Under the pieces are notes generated by a model. It had not been told where the DNA came from. It worked only from the letters and a program-made list of their open reading frames with translations, and did no database searches. A DNA stretch of 64,000 bases from Nonomuraea angiospora (lineage in GTDB: Bacteria; Actinomycetota; Actinomycetes; Streptosporangiales; Streptosporangiaceae): contig NZ_JADBEK010000001.1 of the NCBI RefSeq assembly GCF_014873145.1, positions 11,780,001 to 11,844,000 of the forward strand, given 5' to 3'. Shown one piece after another: positions 41,316 through 55,855 of the stretch; positions within the stretch are counted from its first letter, which is position 1; every line of letters begins with the position of its first letter. A program made the translations under genes and the position numbers.

Positions 41316-42746
41316 TCAGCGCACCTCGGCATTCAGCCGCGAATGGCCGTAGCCGTACAGGAAATAGCAGATCAGCCCCACCAGCATCCACAGCCCGAAC
41401 GCCACCCAGGTGACCCCGGCCAGGCCCGCCATCACGACGAGGCAGAAGACGGCGCCGAGCACCGGCGTGGCGGGGAACAGCGGCGTGCGGAACGTGCGTG
41501 GCAGCTCGGGGCTGCGGTAGCGCAGGACGAGCACGCCGACGTTCACGATGGCGAAGGCGAACAGGGTGCCGATGCTGGTGGCCTCGGCGAGCTGGCCGAG
41601 CGGCACCAGGCCGGCCAGCACGGAGATGAACGCGGCGACGATGAGGGTGTTCGCGACGGGGACCTGGTGGCGCATGTCGACCCGCTGGAAGACGCGCGGG
41701 ATCAGCCCGTCGCGGGACATGGCGAACAGGATGCGGGTCTGGCCGAAGATCACGGTGAGCACGACGCTGGCGATGGCGATGACCGCCCCGAACGAGACGA
41801 TGAGGCCCGGCCAGGTGGCGCCGACGGCCAGGTCGGCGATGTAGGACAGGCTGGCCTCGGTGCGCTTGGGGTCGAACTCCGTCCACGGCATCGCGCCGAT
41901 GGCGGCCAACGCGACGAGCACGTAGACGGCCGTCACGATGACCAGTGACAGGATGATCGCCAGGGGCAGGTCGCGCTTGGGGTTCTTGGCCTCCTCGCCC
42001 GCGGTGGAGGCGGCGTCGAAGCCGATGTAGGAGAAGAAGACCTGCGAGGCCGCCGCCGTGATGCCGGCCACCCCCAGGGGGGCGAAGGGCGTGAAGTTCT
42101 TGGCCTGGAAGGCGGTGAACGCCACCACGCAGAAGAAGAGCAGCACCACGACCTTGATCATCACGAAGACCGCGTTCGCCGTGGCGCTCTCCGAGGCCCC
42201 GTACAGCAGCAGCCACGTGGCGAGCAGGACGATGACGATCGCGGTGACGTTGATCACGCCGCCGTCCTGGCCGGGGGAGCGGGTGATCGCCGCGGGCAGC
42301 GTGAAGCCGAACAGGGAGCGCAGGAACGAGTTGAGGTATTCGCCCCAGCCCACGGCCACCGCCGCCACGGACACGGCGTACTCCAGCATGAGGCACCAGC
42401 CGCAGATCCACGCCACGAGCTCGCCCAGCGTCGCGTACGCGTAGGAATAGGACGAGCCGGACACCGGGATCGTCCCGGCCAGCTCGGCGTACGACAGCGC
42501 CGAGAACAGCGCCGTGATCGCCGCCAGCACGAACGACACCACCACCGCCGGCCCCGCCTTGGGCACCGCCTGCCCCAGGATGACGAAGATGCCGGTGCCG
42601 AGCGTGGCCCCCACGCTGAACAGCGTCAGCTGCCAGAGCGACATGGTGCGCCGCAGCTCGCCCCCCTCGCCGTGGCCGCCCTCCGCGATGATGCGCTCCG
42701 TGGGCTTGGTGCGGAAGAGCCGTCGGGCCAGTGTCAACCGGGACAC
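41316..42746 (-). CDS. APC-superfamily amino acid permease (cationic amino acid transporter type)
   Basis: A 476-residue transporter with 12 predicted helices. The N-terminal motif LTLFSVGATLGTGIFVILGQAVPKAGPA and the GFDAASTAGEEAKNPKRDLPLAI segment identify the CAT/YfnA branch of the APC superfamily, which carries Arg, Lys and other amino acids. It lies 3 nt after carbamate kinase and 1.0 kb from arginine deiminase, so arginine uptake (or arginine/ornithine or citrulline exchange) is the likely task. The GTG start follows TAGGGG inside the end of arcC. Confidence 0.92.
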   Translation of the reverse strand: MSRLTLARRLFRTKPTERIIAEGGHGEGGELRRTMSLWQLTLFSVGATLGTGIFVILGQAVPKAGPAVVVSFVLAAITALFSALSYAELAGTIPVSGSSYSYAYATLGELVAWICGWCLMLEYAVSVAAVAVGWGEYLNSFLRSLFGFTLPAAITRSPGQDGGVINVTAIVIVLLATWLLLYGASESATANAVFVMIKVVVLLFFCVVAFTAFQAKNFTPFAPLGVAGITAAASQVFFSYIGFDAASTAGEEAKNPKRDLPLAIILSLVIVTAVYVLVALAAIGAMPWTEFDPKRTEASLSYIADLAVGATWPGLIVSFGAVIAIASVVLTVIFGQTRILFAMSRDGLIPRVFQRVDMRHQVPVANTLIVAAFISVLAGLVPLGQLAEATSIGTLFAFAIVNVGVLVLRYRSPELPRTFRTPLFPATPVLGAVFCLVVMAGLAGVTWVAFGLWMLVGLICYFLYGYGHSRLNAEVR

Positions 42747-42749
42747 CCC

Positions 42750-43685
42750 CTACAGCGTGCTCGTCAGCGGCCACCTGCCGTTGGGCGTCACGATCGTTCC
42801 CGCTGTGCCGTCGAGTATGCGCTCGGCCTCGTCGAGTTTCCCGATCGCGGCCATGTCGCCGGTCGTCTCCACGAACCGGCACACCGCCTGCACCTTCGGC
42901 CCCATCGACCCCGCGGGGAACTCCATGGCGCGCAGCTCGTGCGGCGTGGTGTGGGCGATCTCCGTCTGGTGCGGCGTGCCGAAGCCCCGCATGACGCGCG
43001 GCACGTCGGTGAGGATGAGGAACGCGTCGCACTCCAGTGCCTCGGCCAGCATCGAGGCGGTGAGGTCCTTGTCGACCACCGCCTCCACACCGGTCAGCCG
43101 GCCGCGCTCGTCGCGGACGACCGGGATGCCGCCCCCGCCCGCGCACACCACGATGACGCCCTCGCGGATCATCTGGCGGATCAGCCGGGTCTCGACGATG
43201 CGGCGCGGGGCCGGCGACGGCACGACGCGCCGCCAGTGGTCGCCGTCGCGCCGGACCGTCCAGCCGTACTCGGCGGCCAGCTTCTCGGCCTGCTCGCGCT
43301 CGTAGACCTGGCCGACGAACTTGGTCGGCTGCTCGAACGCGGGATCGACGGCCGTCACCAGCGTCTGCGTGACCATGGCCAGGACCTGCCGGCCGGGCAG
43401 GGCGTTCTGCAGGGCCTGCTGCATCCAGTAGCCGATCATGCCCTGCGTCTGCGCGCCGAGCGTGTCGAACGGGTACGGCCTGGTCAGGTTGGGGTCCGCG
43501 GCGCTCTCCAGGGCCAGCAGGCCGACCTGCGGGCCGTTCCCGTGGGTGATGACCAGCTCGTGCCGGTCGGCGAGCCGGGCGAGCGTCCTGACGGCCGCGC
43601 GGACGTTGGCCCGCTGGACGTCAGCGTCCGGCGCCTGGCCGCGCCGCAGCACCGCGTTGCCGCCGAGGGCGACGATGACCCGCAT
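42750..43685 (-). CDS. arcC: Carbamate kinase
   Basis: It transfers phosphate from carbamoyl phosphate to ADP, giving ATP, NH3 and CO2. The 311-residue amino-acid-kinase-fold protein has VALGGNAVLRRG, LVITHGNGPQVGLLALE, QTLVTAVDPAFEQPTKFVG, GVIVVCAGGGGIPVV, EAVVDKDLTASMLA and MGPKVQAVCRFVE. It lies 11 nt after arcA. No ornithine carbamoyltransferase (arcB) lies between or near them, so the source of its carbamoyl phosphate is not obvious from this locus. The divergent pyrimidine operon both makes (carAB) and uses (pyrB) the same intermediate. Confidence 0.95.
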   Translation of the reverse strand: MRVIVALGGNAVLRRGQAPDADVQRANVRAAVRTLARLADRHELVITHGNGPQVGLLALESAADPNLTRPYPFDTLGAQTQGMIGYWMQQALQNALPGRQVLAMVTQTLVTAVDPAFEQPTKFVGQVYEREQAEKLAAEYGWTVRRDGDHWRRVVPSPAPRRIVETRLIRQMIREGVIVVCAGGGGIPVVRDERGRLTGVEAVVDKDLTASMLAEALECDAFLILTDVPRVMRGFGTPHQTEIAHTTPHELRAMEFPAGSMGPKVQAVCRFVETTGDMAAIGKLDEAERILDGTAGTIVTPNGRWPLTSTL

Positions 43686-43696
43686 CCGGCCCCTCC

Positions 43697-44941
43697 TCAG
43701 ACTCCGTCGCGTTCGAGCGGGCAGCTCATGCAGCGGGGGCCGCCGCGCCCCCGGCCGAGCTCGCTGCCCCTGATCGTGATGACCTCGATGCCGTGCTCGC
43801 GCAGGTAGGCGTTGGTGGTGGTGTTGCGCTCGTAGGCGACGACCACGCCGGGCTCCAGCGCCAGCCCGTTGCACCCGTCGTCCCACTGCTCCCGCTCGGC
43901 CGCGTGGAGGTCCTGCTGGGGCGTCAGGACCGTGATGGCGGGCAGGTCGATGGCGTGGGCGATGGCCTGGTGCATGTCCTGCGGCGGGTGGTCGGTGACC
44001 TTGAGCTCCTTGCGGGTCTCGCCGGGCTCGATGGTGTACGCGGGCAGCATCCCGAGGCCCGCGTACTTGGTGAACACGCCCACGTCCAGCATCGTCATCA
44101 CGGTGTCGAGGTGCATGAACGCCCGCGCCTTCGGCATGTCGAGCGCCACGATCCGGCGCGCGGAGCCGGCCGCGAACAGCCGCTGCGCCAGCATCTCCAC
44201 CGCCTGCGGCTGGGTGCGCTCGCTCATGCCGACCAGCACCGCGCCCCTGCCGATGACCAGCACGTCGCCGCCCTCGATGGTCGCCGGCGCGGCCGGCTGG
44301 CCGGGCATCCAGCAGTGGAAGCCGCCCTGCCCGGGCCGGTTGAAGCCGTCGGCGAACGTCGGGTGGTACATGTAGACGGCCTCCATGTTGACCGTCTCGC
44401 GCATGCGGGCCTTCTTCTTCATCGCGTTGATCGACACGCCGTCGTAGATCCAGCAGGACGTGTCGCGGGTGAAGAGGTGGTTGGGCAGCGGCGGCAGGAT
44501 GAAGTCGTCGTCGCGCATGGTGTGGAAGGTCACGGAGCCGGGGCCGCAGCCCATCTCGAGCAGCTCGCCCTTGGTGATGCCGCCGGTCAGGTAGACCTGC
44601 AGCGTCGCGGAGTCCATCCCGTCGAGGATGTTGCGGACGTCGTCGATGGCGCCGGGGCCGAGCCAGCGCTCGTCGATGACGGCGTCGAGGATGTGCTTGC
44701 GCGCCTCGGGGATGTCGACGGTCTCCCTGAGCAGGTCGGCCAGCAGGTGGACCTTGATGCCGCGGCCGGTCAGCACCCGGCGGAACTCCTCGTGCTCCTC
44801 CATCGCGCGCTGGACCCACAGCACGTCGTCGAAGAGGAACGCGTCCTTGTTGGACGGGGTCAGCCGTCTGAGCGCCAGGTCCGGTCCGTGAAGGAGCACC
44901 TGGCGCAGGTGCCCGACCTCGGAATCGACGTGAAAGGCCAT
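43697..44941 (-). CDS. arcA: Arginine deiminase
   Basis: It hydrolyses arginine to citrulline and ammonia. The 414-residue guanidino-group-modifying enzyme has [63 protein letters not shown] with the catalytic His, and the C-terminal [16 protein letters not shown] with the nucleophilic Cys. It is the first gene of a four-gene operon (arcA, arcC, permease, USP). AGGAGGGG lies 11 nt before the ATG. A 13-bp inverted repeat sits in its leader, between it and the divergent pyrR. Confidence 0.96.
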   Translation of the reverse strand: MAFHVDSEVGHLRQVLLHGPDLALRRLTPSNKDAFLFDDVLWVQRAMEEHEEFRRVLTGRGIKVHLLADLLRETVDIPEARKHILDAVIDERWLGPGAIDDVRNILDGMDSATLQVYLTGGITKGELLEMGCGPGSVTFHTMRDDDFILPPLPNHLFTRDTSCWIYDGVSINAMKKKARMRETVNMEAVYMYHPTFADGFNRPGQGGFHCWMPGQPAAPATIEGGDVLVIGRGAVLVGMSERTQPQAVEMLAQRLFAAGSARRIVALDMPKARAFMHLDTVMTMLDVGVFTKYAGLGMLPAYTIEPGETRKELKVTDHPPQDMHQAIAHAIDLPAITVLTPQQDLHAAEREQWDDGCNGLALEPGVVVAYERNTTTNAYLREHGIEVITIRGSELGRGRGGPRCMSCPLERDGV

Positions 44942-44962
44942 CTTCGCTGCATCCCCTCCTGG

Positions 44963-45003
44963 CGGCTTCCCCGGGCAGTATCAGCGTCTCCCCGGGGAAG
45001 CCG
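44963..45003. promoter_or_regulatory. Inverted repeat in the arcA-pyrR divergent region
   Basis: A perfect 13-bp inverted repeat (CGGCTTCCCCGGG, 15-nt loop, complement) just upstream of the arcA Shine-Dalgarno. It could be an attenuator or terminator in the arcA leader, or an operator. I cannot choose between these. Confidence 0.5.
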
Positions 45004-45077
45004 GTACGCCATCCGTACCCCGATGAAGCTTCGTGACGCCACGGGAGCCCGCTCGCGTTGTTCCTGGTAGCCCCTGG

Positions 45078-45083
45078 TACTGT
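45078..45083 (+). promoter_or_regulatory. Possible -10 box of the pyr operon
   Basis: TACTGT, which would start transcription near 45090, just before the PyrR RNA hairpin. TTGTTC at 45058-45063 is only 14 nt upstream, so the -35 assignment is weak. Confidence 0.35.
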
Positions 45084-45096
45084 GTGTGCCGACCAG

Positions 45097-46602
<1,506 letters not shown>

Positions 46603-46606
<4 letters not shown>

Positions 46607-46640
46607 GTGAGCGAAGCGAACGAACCAATGGGCACAGCAT
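46603..46640 (+). repeat. Candidate dispersed extragenic element after pyrB
   Basis: The segment gtgagtgagcgaagcgaacg, continuing aaccaatgggcacagc, follows directly at the pyrB stop and is built of gcgaa-type repeats. Similar gagcgaagcgaacgaa sequences occur after genes in many actinomycetes, from memory. No second copy was noticed in this window. Confidence 0.4.
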
Positions 46641-46642
46641 CT

Positions 46643-46677
46643 TGATCATTGTGCCGACGAAGGAGGCGCAATGATCA
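46643..46677 (+). promoter_or_regulatory. Hairpin around the pyrC ribosome site
   Basis: TGATCATTG (46643-46651) can pair with CAATGATCA (46669-46677). The pyrC ATG at 46671 lies in the 3' arm, and the Shine-Dalgarno GAAGGAGG lies in the loop. It may tune pyrC translation. Confidence 0.5.
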
Positions 46678-47957
46678 TTAAGAATGTCAGGATTGTGGGC
46701 GGGGACCTCGTCGACATCCGCGTCGCCGACGGGGAGATCGCCGAGATCGGGCCGGGCCTGGAAGGGCCCGAGACCGTCGACGGCGGCGGCGCGATCGCGC
46801 TGCCCGGCCTCGTGGACCTGCACACCCACCTGCGCGAGCCCGGCCGGGAGGACGCCGAGACCGTGCAGACCGGCACCCAGTCGGCCGCCCGGGGCGGTTA
46901 CACCGCCGTGCACGCCATGGCCAACACCTCGCCGGTCGCCGACACCGCGGGGGTCGTCGAGCAGGTGTGGCGGCTCGGGCGCGAGTTCGCGCACTGCGAC
47001 GTCCACCCCGTCGGCGCCGTCACCGTCGGCCTGGAGGGCAAGCAGCTCGCCGAGCTGGGCGCGATGGCCGACTCGGCCGCCCGCGTGCGGGTCTTCTCCG
47101 ACGACGGCAAGTGCGTGGACGACGCCGTGCTGATGCGCCGCGCCCTGGAGTACGTCAAGGCGTTCGACGGCGTCGTCGCCCAGCACGCCCAGGAGCCCAG
47201 GCTCACCGCCGGGGCCCAGATGAACGAGGGCGTCATCTCCGGCCGGCTCGGCCTGACCGGCTGGCCCGCGGTCGCCGAAGAGGCGATCATCGCCCGCGAC
47301 TGCCTCCTGGCCGCCCACGTCGGCTCCCGGCTGCACATCTGCCACGTCTCCACGGCCGGCTCGGTCGAGATCATCCGCTGGGCCAAGTCCAAGGGCTGGA
47401 ACGTCACCTGCGAGGTCACCCCGCACCACCTCCTGCTCACCGACGACCTGGTCGAGGAGTCCCCGGTGGGCGCGTACAACCCGATCTACAAGGTCAACCC
47501 GCCGCTGCGCACCCGCGCCGACGTCGAGGCGCTGCGGGCCGCGCTGGCCGACGGCACGATCGACATCGTCGCCACCGACCACGCCCCCCACCCGGTCGAG
47601 GACAAGGAGACCGAGTGGTCGGCCGCGGCCATGGGCATGGTGGGCCTGGAGACGGCGCTCAGCGTGGTCCAGGAGGCCATGGTCGAGACCGGGCTGCTCG
47701 ACTGGGCGGGCGTCGCCCAGCGCATGTCCGCCGTCCCGGCCCGCATCGGCCGGCTCGGCGGGCAGGGGCAGCCGCTGGAGGTGGGCGCCCCGGCCAACAT
47801 CACGCTGTACGACCCGTCCGCGCGCACCGAGGTGGATCCGTCCGCATTCGCGTCGAAGAGCAGGAACACCCCCTACGAGGGGATGACGCTGCCCGGCCGG
47901 GTGGTGGCCACGTTCCTGCGCGGCAGGGCGACCGTTCTCGAAGGGAAGCTGGTTTGA
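46671..47957 (+). CDS. pyrC: Dihydroorotase
   Basis: It closes N-carbamoyl-aspartate to dihydroorotate. The 428-residue class I (multifunctional-type) dihydroorotase has [93 protein letters not shown] and [13 protein letters not shown], which supply the metal ligands. A strong GAAGGAGG precedes the ATG. Its stop overlaps the TTG start of carA. Confidence 0.97.
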   Translation: MIIKNVRIVGGDLVDIRVADGEIAEIGPGLEGPETVDGGGAIALPGLVDLHTHLREPGREDAETVQTGTQSAARGGYTAVHAMANTSPVADTAGVVEQVWRLGREFAHCDVHPVGAVTVGLEGKQLAELGAMADSAARVRVFSDDGKCVDDAVLMRRALEYVKAFDGVVAQHAQEPRLTAGAQMNEGVISGRLGLTGWPAVAEEAIIARDCLLAAHVGSRLHICHVSTAGSVEIIRWAKSKGWNVTCEVTPHHLLLTDDLVEESPVGAYNPIYKVNPPLRTRADVEALRAALADGTIDIVATDHAPHPVEDKETEWSAAAMGMVGLETALSVVQEAMVETGLLDWAGVAQRMSAVPARIGRLGGQGQPLEVGAPANITLYDPSARTEVDPSAFASKSRNTPYEGMTLPGRVVATFLRGRATVLEGKLV

Positions 47958-49046
47958 ACACATCGGTGCTCGTCCTGGAAGACGGCCGCGTCTTCCAGGG
48001 ACGTCCGTACGGCGCCGAGGGCGAGACGTTCGGCGAGATGGTCTTCAACACCGGCATGACCGGCTACCAGGAGACCCTCACGGACCCGTCCTACCATCGG
48101 CAGATCGTCGCCATGACGGCGCCCCACATCGGCAACACCGGCGTCAACGACGAGGACCCGGAGTCCGGGCGCGTCTGGGTCGCCGGCTACGTCGTGCGCG
48201 AGCCGTCCAGGATCGTCTCCAACTGGCGGGCCGACCGCTCGCTCGACGACTACCTCAAGGAGCAGGGCGTCGTCGGGATCGCCATCTCCGGCACCCGCGC
48301 GCTCACCCGCCACCTGCGCGAGCGCGGCGCCATGCGCGCCGGCATCTTCACCGCGCCCACCGCGCCGGTCGAGGAGCTGGTCGAGCGGGTGCGGCAGTCG
48401 CCCCGCATGGAGGGCGCCGACCTGGCCGCCGAGGTGGCCACCACCGAGCCGTACGTCGTGCCCGCGATCGGCGCGAAGAGGTTCACGGTCGCGGCCGTCG
48501 ACCTCGGCATCAAGGGCATGACGCCGCACCGGATGGCCGAGCGCGGCTGCGAGGTGCACGTGCTGCCCGCGACGGCCACGTACGAGCAGATCATGGCGGT
48601 CGGGCCGGACGGGGTCTTCTTCTCCAACGGGCCCGGCGACCCCGCCACGGCCGACGTGAGCGCGCTGCGCGGGGTCCTGGAGGCCAAGGTCCCGTTCTTC
48701 GGGATCTGCTTCGGCAACCAGCTCTTCGGGCGGGCCCTGGGCCTTTCCACCTACAAGCTGCGCTACGGGCACCGGGGCGTCAACCAGCCCGTCCAGGACA
48801 TGCGCACCGGCAAGGTCGAGATCTCGGCGCACAACCACGGGTTCGCCGTCCAGGCGCCGCTCGACGGGCCGTTCGAGACCCCGTACGGTCAGGCCGAGGT
48901 CAGCCACGTCAACCTCAACGACCGCTGCGTGGAGGGGCTGCGCCTGCTCGACGGGCGGGCCTTCAGCGTCCAATACCATCCGGAGGCCGCCGCGGGGCCC
49001 CACGACGCCGCCTACCTTTTCGACGAGTTCAGTGAGGTCATGAGCC

Positions 49047-49060
<14 letters not shown>
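47954..49060 (+). CDS. carA: Carbamoyl phosphate synthase, small (glutaminase) subunit
   Basis: It hydrolyses glutamine and channels ammonia to CarB. The 368-residue protein has the N-terminal CPSase domain ([42 protein letters not shown]) and a class I glutamine amidotransferase domain with the nucleophile in [16 protein letters not shown] and the His/Glu pair in VQYHPEA. In the nucleophile loop the usual GLGHQ reads CFGNQ, a normal variant of this family. TTG 47954 is chosen for its GAAGGGAAG and the TTGA overlap with pyrC. It overlaps carB by 14 nt. Confidence 0.96.
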
Positions 49061-52334
<3,274 letters not shown>

Positions 52335-52372
52335 CCCCGCACGGGAGGTGAAGACGACTGGCCGGCACTCCG

Positions 52373-53224
52373 GTGCAGGTGACGGGCACGGTGCTGACCA
52401 CGCGCCGGGTCGACGCCTACCATGCGCTGACGGTGGTGGCGCCCGGCATAGCCGAGCGCTACCGCCCCGGTCACTTCGTCTCCGTCGCGGTGGGCGGGGG
52501 CCAGACGTCGATGGTGACGCGCCGCGCGCTGTCCATCCATGACGTCAAGTCCGACTACGGCGGCACGGTCGAGCTGGTCTTCACCGCCCGGGGCCCCGGC
52601 ACGGCCTGGCTGGCCGAGCGGCGCGCCCGCGACACGCTCGACCTGGTCGGGCCGCTCGGCCGGCCCTTTCCGCTGCCGCGCGACCCGGTGCACTGCGTGC
52701 TGGTCGGCGCCGAGTACGGCTCCGCGTTGCTGTTCCCGCTGGCCGACGCGCTGCTGGCGCGGGGCTGCCGGGTCGACTTCGTGCTGGGCGGCACCGGGGC
52801 CGAGCGGGTGTTCGGGGCGATGCGGGCCCGCCGCATCGCCGAGACCACCACGCTGACCACCGAGGACGGCTCGCTCGGGCTCCGTGGCAAGGTCACCGAC
52901 GCGCTACCCTCGGTGATCGCCGACACGCGGGCCGACGCGGTCTACGCCTGCGCGCCGATGGAGACGCTGCGGGCCGTGACGGCGGTGTCGATGGAGTTCG
53001 ACATCCCGGTGCAGGTGGCCGTCGAGGAGTCGATGGCCTGCGGCATCGGGGTGTGCATGACGTGCGTGCTGCCCGTCATCGGGGACGACGGGGTGACCAG
53101 GATGGTGCGGGCGTGCGCGGAAGGACCGGTGTTCCGGGGGGAGCGGGTGCGCTTCGAGGACGTGGGAACGATCCCGTTCGACGCGCTCGGCGCCCCCGGA
53201 GGCGGTGCACGACATGTCAGTTGA
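52373..53224 (+). CDS. pyrK: Dihydroorotate dehydrogenase electron-transfer subunit
   Basis: PyrK carries FAD and a 2Fe-2S cluster and moves electrons from PyrD to NAD+. The 283-residue protein has a ferredoxin-reductase beta-barrel (YRPGHFVSVAVGGGQTSMVTRRALSIHDV), an NAD-binding domain (CVLVGAEYGSALLFPLADAL) and a C-terminal cluster motif ESMACGIGVCMTC with a fourth Cys in VRACAEGP. The start is uncertain. GTG 52373 lacks a nearby Shine-Dalgarno, while GGGAGG at 52343-52348 is well placed for a CTG at 52358. It overlaps the pyrD start. Confidence 0.93.
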   Translation: MQVTGTVLTTRRVDAYHALTVVAPGIAERYRPGHFVSVAVGGGQTSMVTRRALSIHDVKSDYGGTVELVFTARGPGTAWLAERRARDTLDLVGPLGRPFPLPRDPVHCVLVGAEYGSALLFPLADALLARGCRVDFVLGGTGAERVFGAMRARRIAETTTLTTEDGSLGLRGKVTDALPSVIADTRADAVYACAPMETLRAVTAVSMEFDIPVQVAVEESMACGIGVCMTCVLPVIGDDGVTRMVRACAEGPVFRGERVRFEDVGTIPFDALGAPGGGARHVS

Positions 53225-54191
53225 TATGCGGACATTTCTGGCGCATGTGGAGCTCGCGAACCCGATCACCACGGCCGCCGGATGCGCCGCGTCCGGGCGG
53301 GAGCTGGCCCAGTTCTTCGACCTGCACCGGCTCGGGGCGCTGACCACCCGCTCGATCACCATGGCCCCGCGCGCCGGGCGGCCCACGCCGCGCATGGCCG
53401 AGACGCCCTCGGGCATGCTCAACGCGGTCGGCCTGCAGGGGCCGGGCATCGACGCGTTCCTGGAGCGCGAGCTGCCCTGGCTCGCGCAGCGGGGCATCAA
53501 GACCATCGTCTCGATCGGCGGCGGCACCGTCGCCGAATACTCCGAGCTGGCCCGCAGGCTCGCCGACGCGCCCGGGGTCACCGCGCTGGAGGTCAACCTC
53601 TCCTGCCCGAACATCGAGGACCGCGGCCGCGTCTTCGCCCGCGAGGGCAGCGCCGCGGCCGAGGTGATCGCCTCGGTCCGCTCCATCATGCGCTACGACG
53701 TGCCGGTCGTGGCCAAGCTGGCCCCCGACGTGGCCGACATCGTCTCCGTCGCGCGGGCCTGCGTGGACGCCGGGGCCGACGCGCTGTCCATGATCAACAA
53801 CCCGCTGGGCATGGCCATCGACACCGAGGCGCTGCGGCCCTCGCTCGCCGCCGTGACCGGAGGGCTGTCGGGGCCCGCGATCCTGCCGCTCGCCGTACGG
53901 TGCGTGTGGCAGGTCCACGCCGCCCTGCCCGGGGTGCCCCTGATCGGCATCGGCGGCGTCATGAGCGGCAGGGACGCCTTCCAGCTCGTCCTGGCGGGCG
54001 CCTGTGTGGTCGGAGTGGGCACGGCGCTGTTCCACGACCCCTACGCCTGTCTGCGCATCGAACGCGAGCTTGAGGACCTTCTCAGGGCCCGCGGCTTCCA
54101 GCGCCTGGCCGACGCCGTCGGCCTCGCCCACCGCCCGCCGGGCAGCGCCCCCCGCCACCTGCTCGTCGACTCCGAAGAGAGCACACCATGA
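53214..54191 (+). CDS. pyrD: Dihydroorotate dehydrogenase, class 1B catalytic subunit
   Basis: It oxidises dihydroorotate to orotate with FMN. The 325-residue TIM barrel has NPITTAAGCAASGREL, PSGMLNAVGLQGPG, EVNLSCPNIEDRG with the catalytic Cys typical of class 1 enzymes, VVAKLAPDV, and IGIGGVMSGRDAFQLVLAGA. Together with PyrK it makes the NAD-linked class 1B complex rather than the membrane class 2 enzyme of many actinomycetes. ATG 53214 lies 11 nt after GGAGG; GTG 53205 is possible. The gene overlaps pyrK by 11 nt. Confidence 0.95.
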   Translation: MSVDMRTFLAHVELANPITTAAGCAASGRELAQFFDLHRLGALTTRSITMAPRAGRPTPRMAETPSGMLNAVGLQGPGIDAFLERELPWLAQRGIKTIVSIGGGTVAEYSELARRLADAPGVTALEVNLSCPNIEDRGRVFAREGSAAAEVIASVRSIMRYDVPVVAKLAPDVADIVSVARACVDAGADALSMINNPLGMAIDTEALRPSLAAVTGGLSGPAILPLAVRCVWQVHAALPGVPLIGIGGVMSGRDAFQLVLAGACVVGVGTALFHDPYACLRIERELEDLLRARGFQRLADAVGLAHRPPGSAPRHLLVDSEESTP

Positions 54192-54226
54192 CCATCAGCC
54201 GCCCCATCGAGGAGAGTTCGTCTTGA
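54188..54226 (+). CDS. 12-codon coupling mini-ORF between pyrD and pyrF
   Basis: ATG 54188 overlaps the pyrD stop (ATGA), and its TGA overlaps the pyrF start (TTGA). It reads M-T-I-S-R-P-I-E-E-S-S-S, with GAAGAGAG upstream. This end-to-end overlap would let ribosomes pass from pyrD to pyrF. The peptide itself probably has no function. Confidence 0.45.
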   Translation: MTISRPIEESSS

Positions 54227-54936
54227 CCCCCGCACCGCTCCTGACTCCCGCGCCCATCGCCGTCGCCCTGGACGCCCCGGACCTGGAGACCGCCGCCCAG
54301 TGGGCGGCCCTGGTGACGCCGCACGTCAGCACGGTCAAGGTGGGCCTGGAGCTCTACCTCCGCTACGGGCCCGACGTGATCGCCTCGGTGCGGGGTGCCA
54401 GCGGCGTGCAGGTGTTCCTCGACCTCAAGCTCCACGACATCCCCAACACCGTCGCCGGCGCCTCCCGCGCCGTCTCCCGGCTGCGCCCGGCCATCCTCAC
54501 CGTGCACGCCGCCGGGGGCCCCGCCATGATCCGCGCCGCCGTGGAGGCCGCGGACCCGCAGACCAAGATCGCCGCGGTGACGATCCTGACCTCGCTGTCG
54601 GAGGCCGACCTGGCGCGCATCGGGCTCGTGGGGCCCGCCGACGACGCCGTGCGCCGCCTGGCCGCCCTGTCGGTGGAGTCGGGCGCCAAGGGGCTGGTGT
54701 GCTCGCCCAACGAGGTGTCCGCGGTGCGGGCGGAGGTGGGGGAGGGCATCACGCTCATCACGCCGGGGGTGCGGCCCGCGGGGGCCGACACGCAGGACCA
54801 GGCGCGGGTCGCCACGCCCGAACAGGCCCTCGCCGACGGCGCCGACCTCCTCGTCATCGGCCGCCCCATCACCGCCTCCCCGGACCCGGGCGCGGCCGCC
54901 GCAGCCATCGCGTCGTCCCTCCGGCGCGCCTCTTAA
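54223..54936 (+). CDS. pyrF: Orotidine 5'-phosphate decarboxylase (type 2)
   Basis: It converts OMP to UMP, the last step of the operon. The 237-residue TIM barrel has IAVALDAPDLETAAQWAAL, STVKVGLELYLRYGP, FLDLKLHDIPNTVAGA with the catalytic Lys/Asp array DLKLHD, LTVHAAGGPAMIRAA, GLVCSPNEV, ITPGVRPAGADTQDQARVATP and LLVIGRPIT. This is the long B. subtilis-like form. TTG 54223 follows GAGGAGAG by 6 nt. It is the last gene of the pyr operon; pyrE is not present here. A repeat-filled gap follows. Confidence 0.95.
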   Translation: MTPAPLLTPAPIAVALDAPDLETAAQWAALVTPHVSTVKVGLELYLRYGPDVIASVRGASGVQVFLDLKLHDIPNTVAGASRAVSRLRPAILTVHAAGGPAMIRAAVEAADPQTKIAAVTILTSLSEADLARIGLVGPADDAVRRLAALSVESGAKGLVCSPNEVSAVRAEVGEGITLITPGVRPAGADTQDQARVATPEQALADGADLLVIGRPITASPDPGAAAAAIASSLRRAS

Positions 54937-54950
54937 TCCCTCTCGCTCTC

Positions 54951-55130
54951 TTCGCGGCTGCCCGGCGGACGTTGCTGAGGCTGCCCGTAGGCGTTCTTCG
55001 CGGCTGCCCGGCGGACGCTTCTGGAGGCTGTCCCGTGGGCGTTCCTTGCGGCTGTCCGGCGGGCGCTTCGAAGGCTGCCCGGCGGCTGTTTCTTGGGGCT
55101 GCGCGGCGTGCCGGGCGCCGTTCAAGCCGT
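54951..55130. repeat. Degenerate 46-bp tandem repeat, about four copies
   Basis: ttcgcggctgcccggcggac recurs at 54951 and 54997 (46-bp period), with decayed copies near 55046 and 55070-55110 (cggctgtccggcgggcgc, ggctgcccggcggctg). Confidence 0.8.
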
Positions 55131-55134
55131 GCAT

Positions 55135-55260
55135 CCTTTACGCCTGCGCGTGGTGGGCGGCGCGCCGTTCGCCCCCAAGCCTTTACGCCTGCGCGCGGTC
55201 GGCGGCGCGCCGTTCACCCCCTAGCCTTTACGGCTGCGCACGGTGGGCCGCACGCGCCGA
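55135..55260. repeat. 45-bp tandem repeat, about three copies
   Basis: cctttacgcctgcgc begins at 55135, 55180 and 55225, an exact 45-bp period. The units share ggcggcgcgccgttc. Confidence 0.9.
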
Positions 55261-55855
55261 CGTCCGTTGCCGTCCGTCATGGCCGGTCGTGAAGGCTCAC
55301 GGGCCGGTCGCCGTGACGACGCGCACTCTTGACCGGCTCCGTGGCGAACCGCCGGCCCGTCGCGCCCGCCCCTTCCGTGTGCCGGGCGCCTGCCGTTCCG
55401 CCCACCCACGCGATCGCCGCGGCCGGGTGGGCTACTGGCCCCTCAGCGCGGCCAGTCGTCGATCATCCTCACGGCGCTCGATGCGGCGCGAGGCGCGGGT
55501 ATCGCAATGGGTGATCCGCGGGCTCGGATCGGGGTGGCGGGTCCCTTGGCGCGGGGTGCCGTCCGGGGGTGGGCGGCGGGGATTGTGGATCATGCCGTGC
55601 CTGGGTGCCTCGCAAGATCGTAATGCATTCGCGGGGGCCCGCGCACGCGATCTTCGGAATGGGTTTCGGCCCAGGTCTGGGCGGGGTTTCGGACATTGGT
55701 TGGTGGCTGGAATGCGATCATCGTTGCGTTTCGCGACACCGTCGCGGGCCGACGCGCGAACCGGGAAGTGAGGGCGATTTGATCAGCACAATGTGATTTT
55801 ACGAACACGGAGAGTGATGAAGTGGATTTTGTAAGGAGAGAAACGGCGCTTGACG

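Noticed and set aside
55046..55771. Plus-strand frame of 241 codons before mihF
   Set aside because: It begins inside two tandem-repeat arrays and has no recognisable domain.
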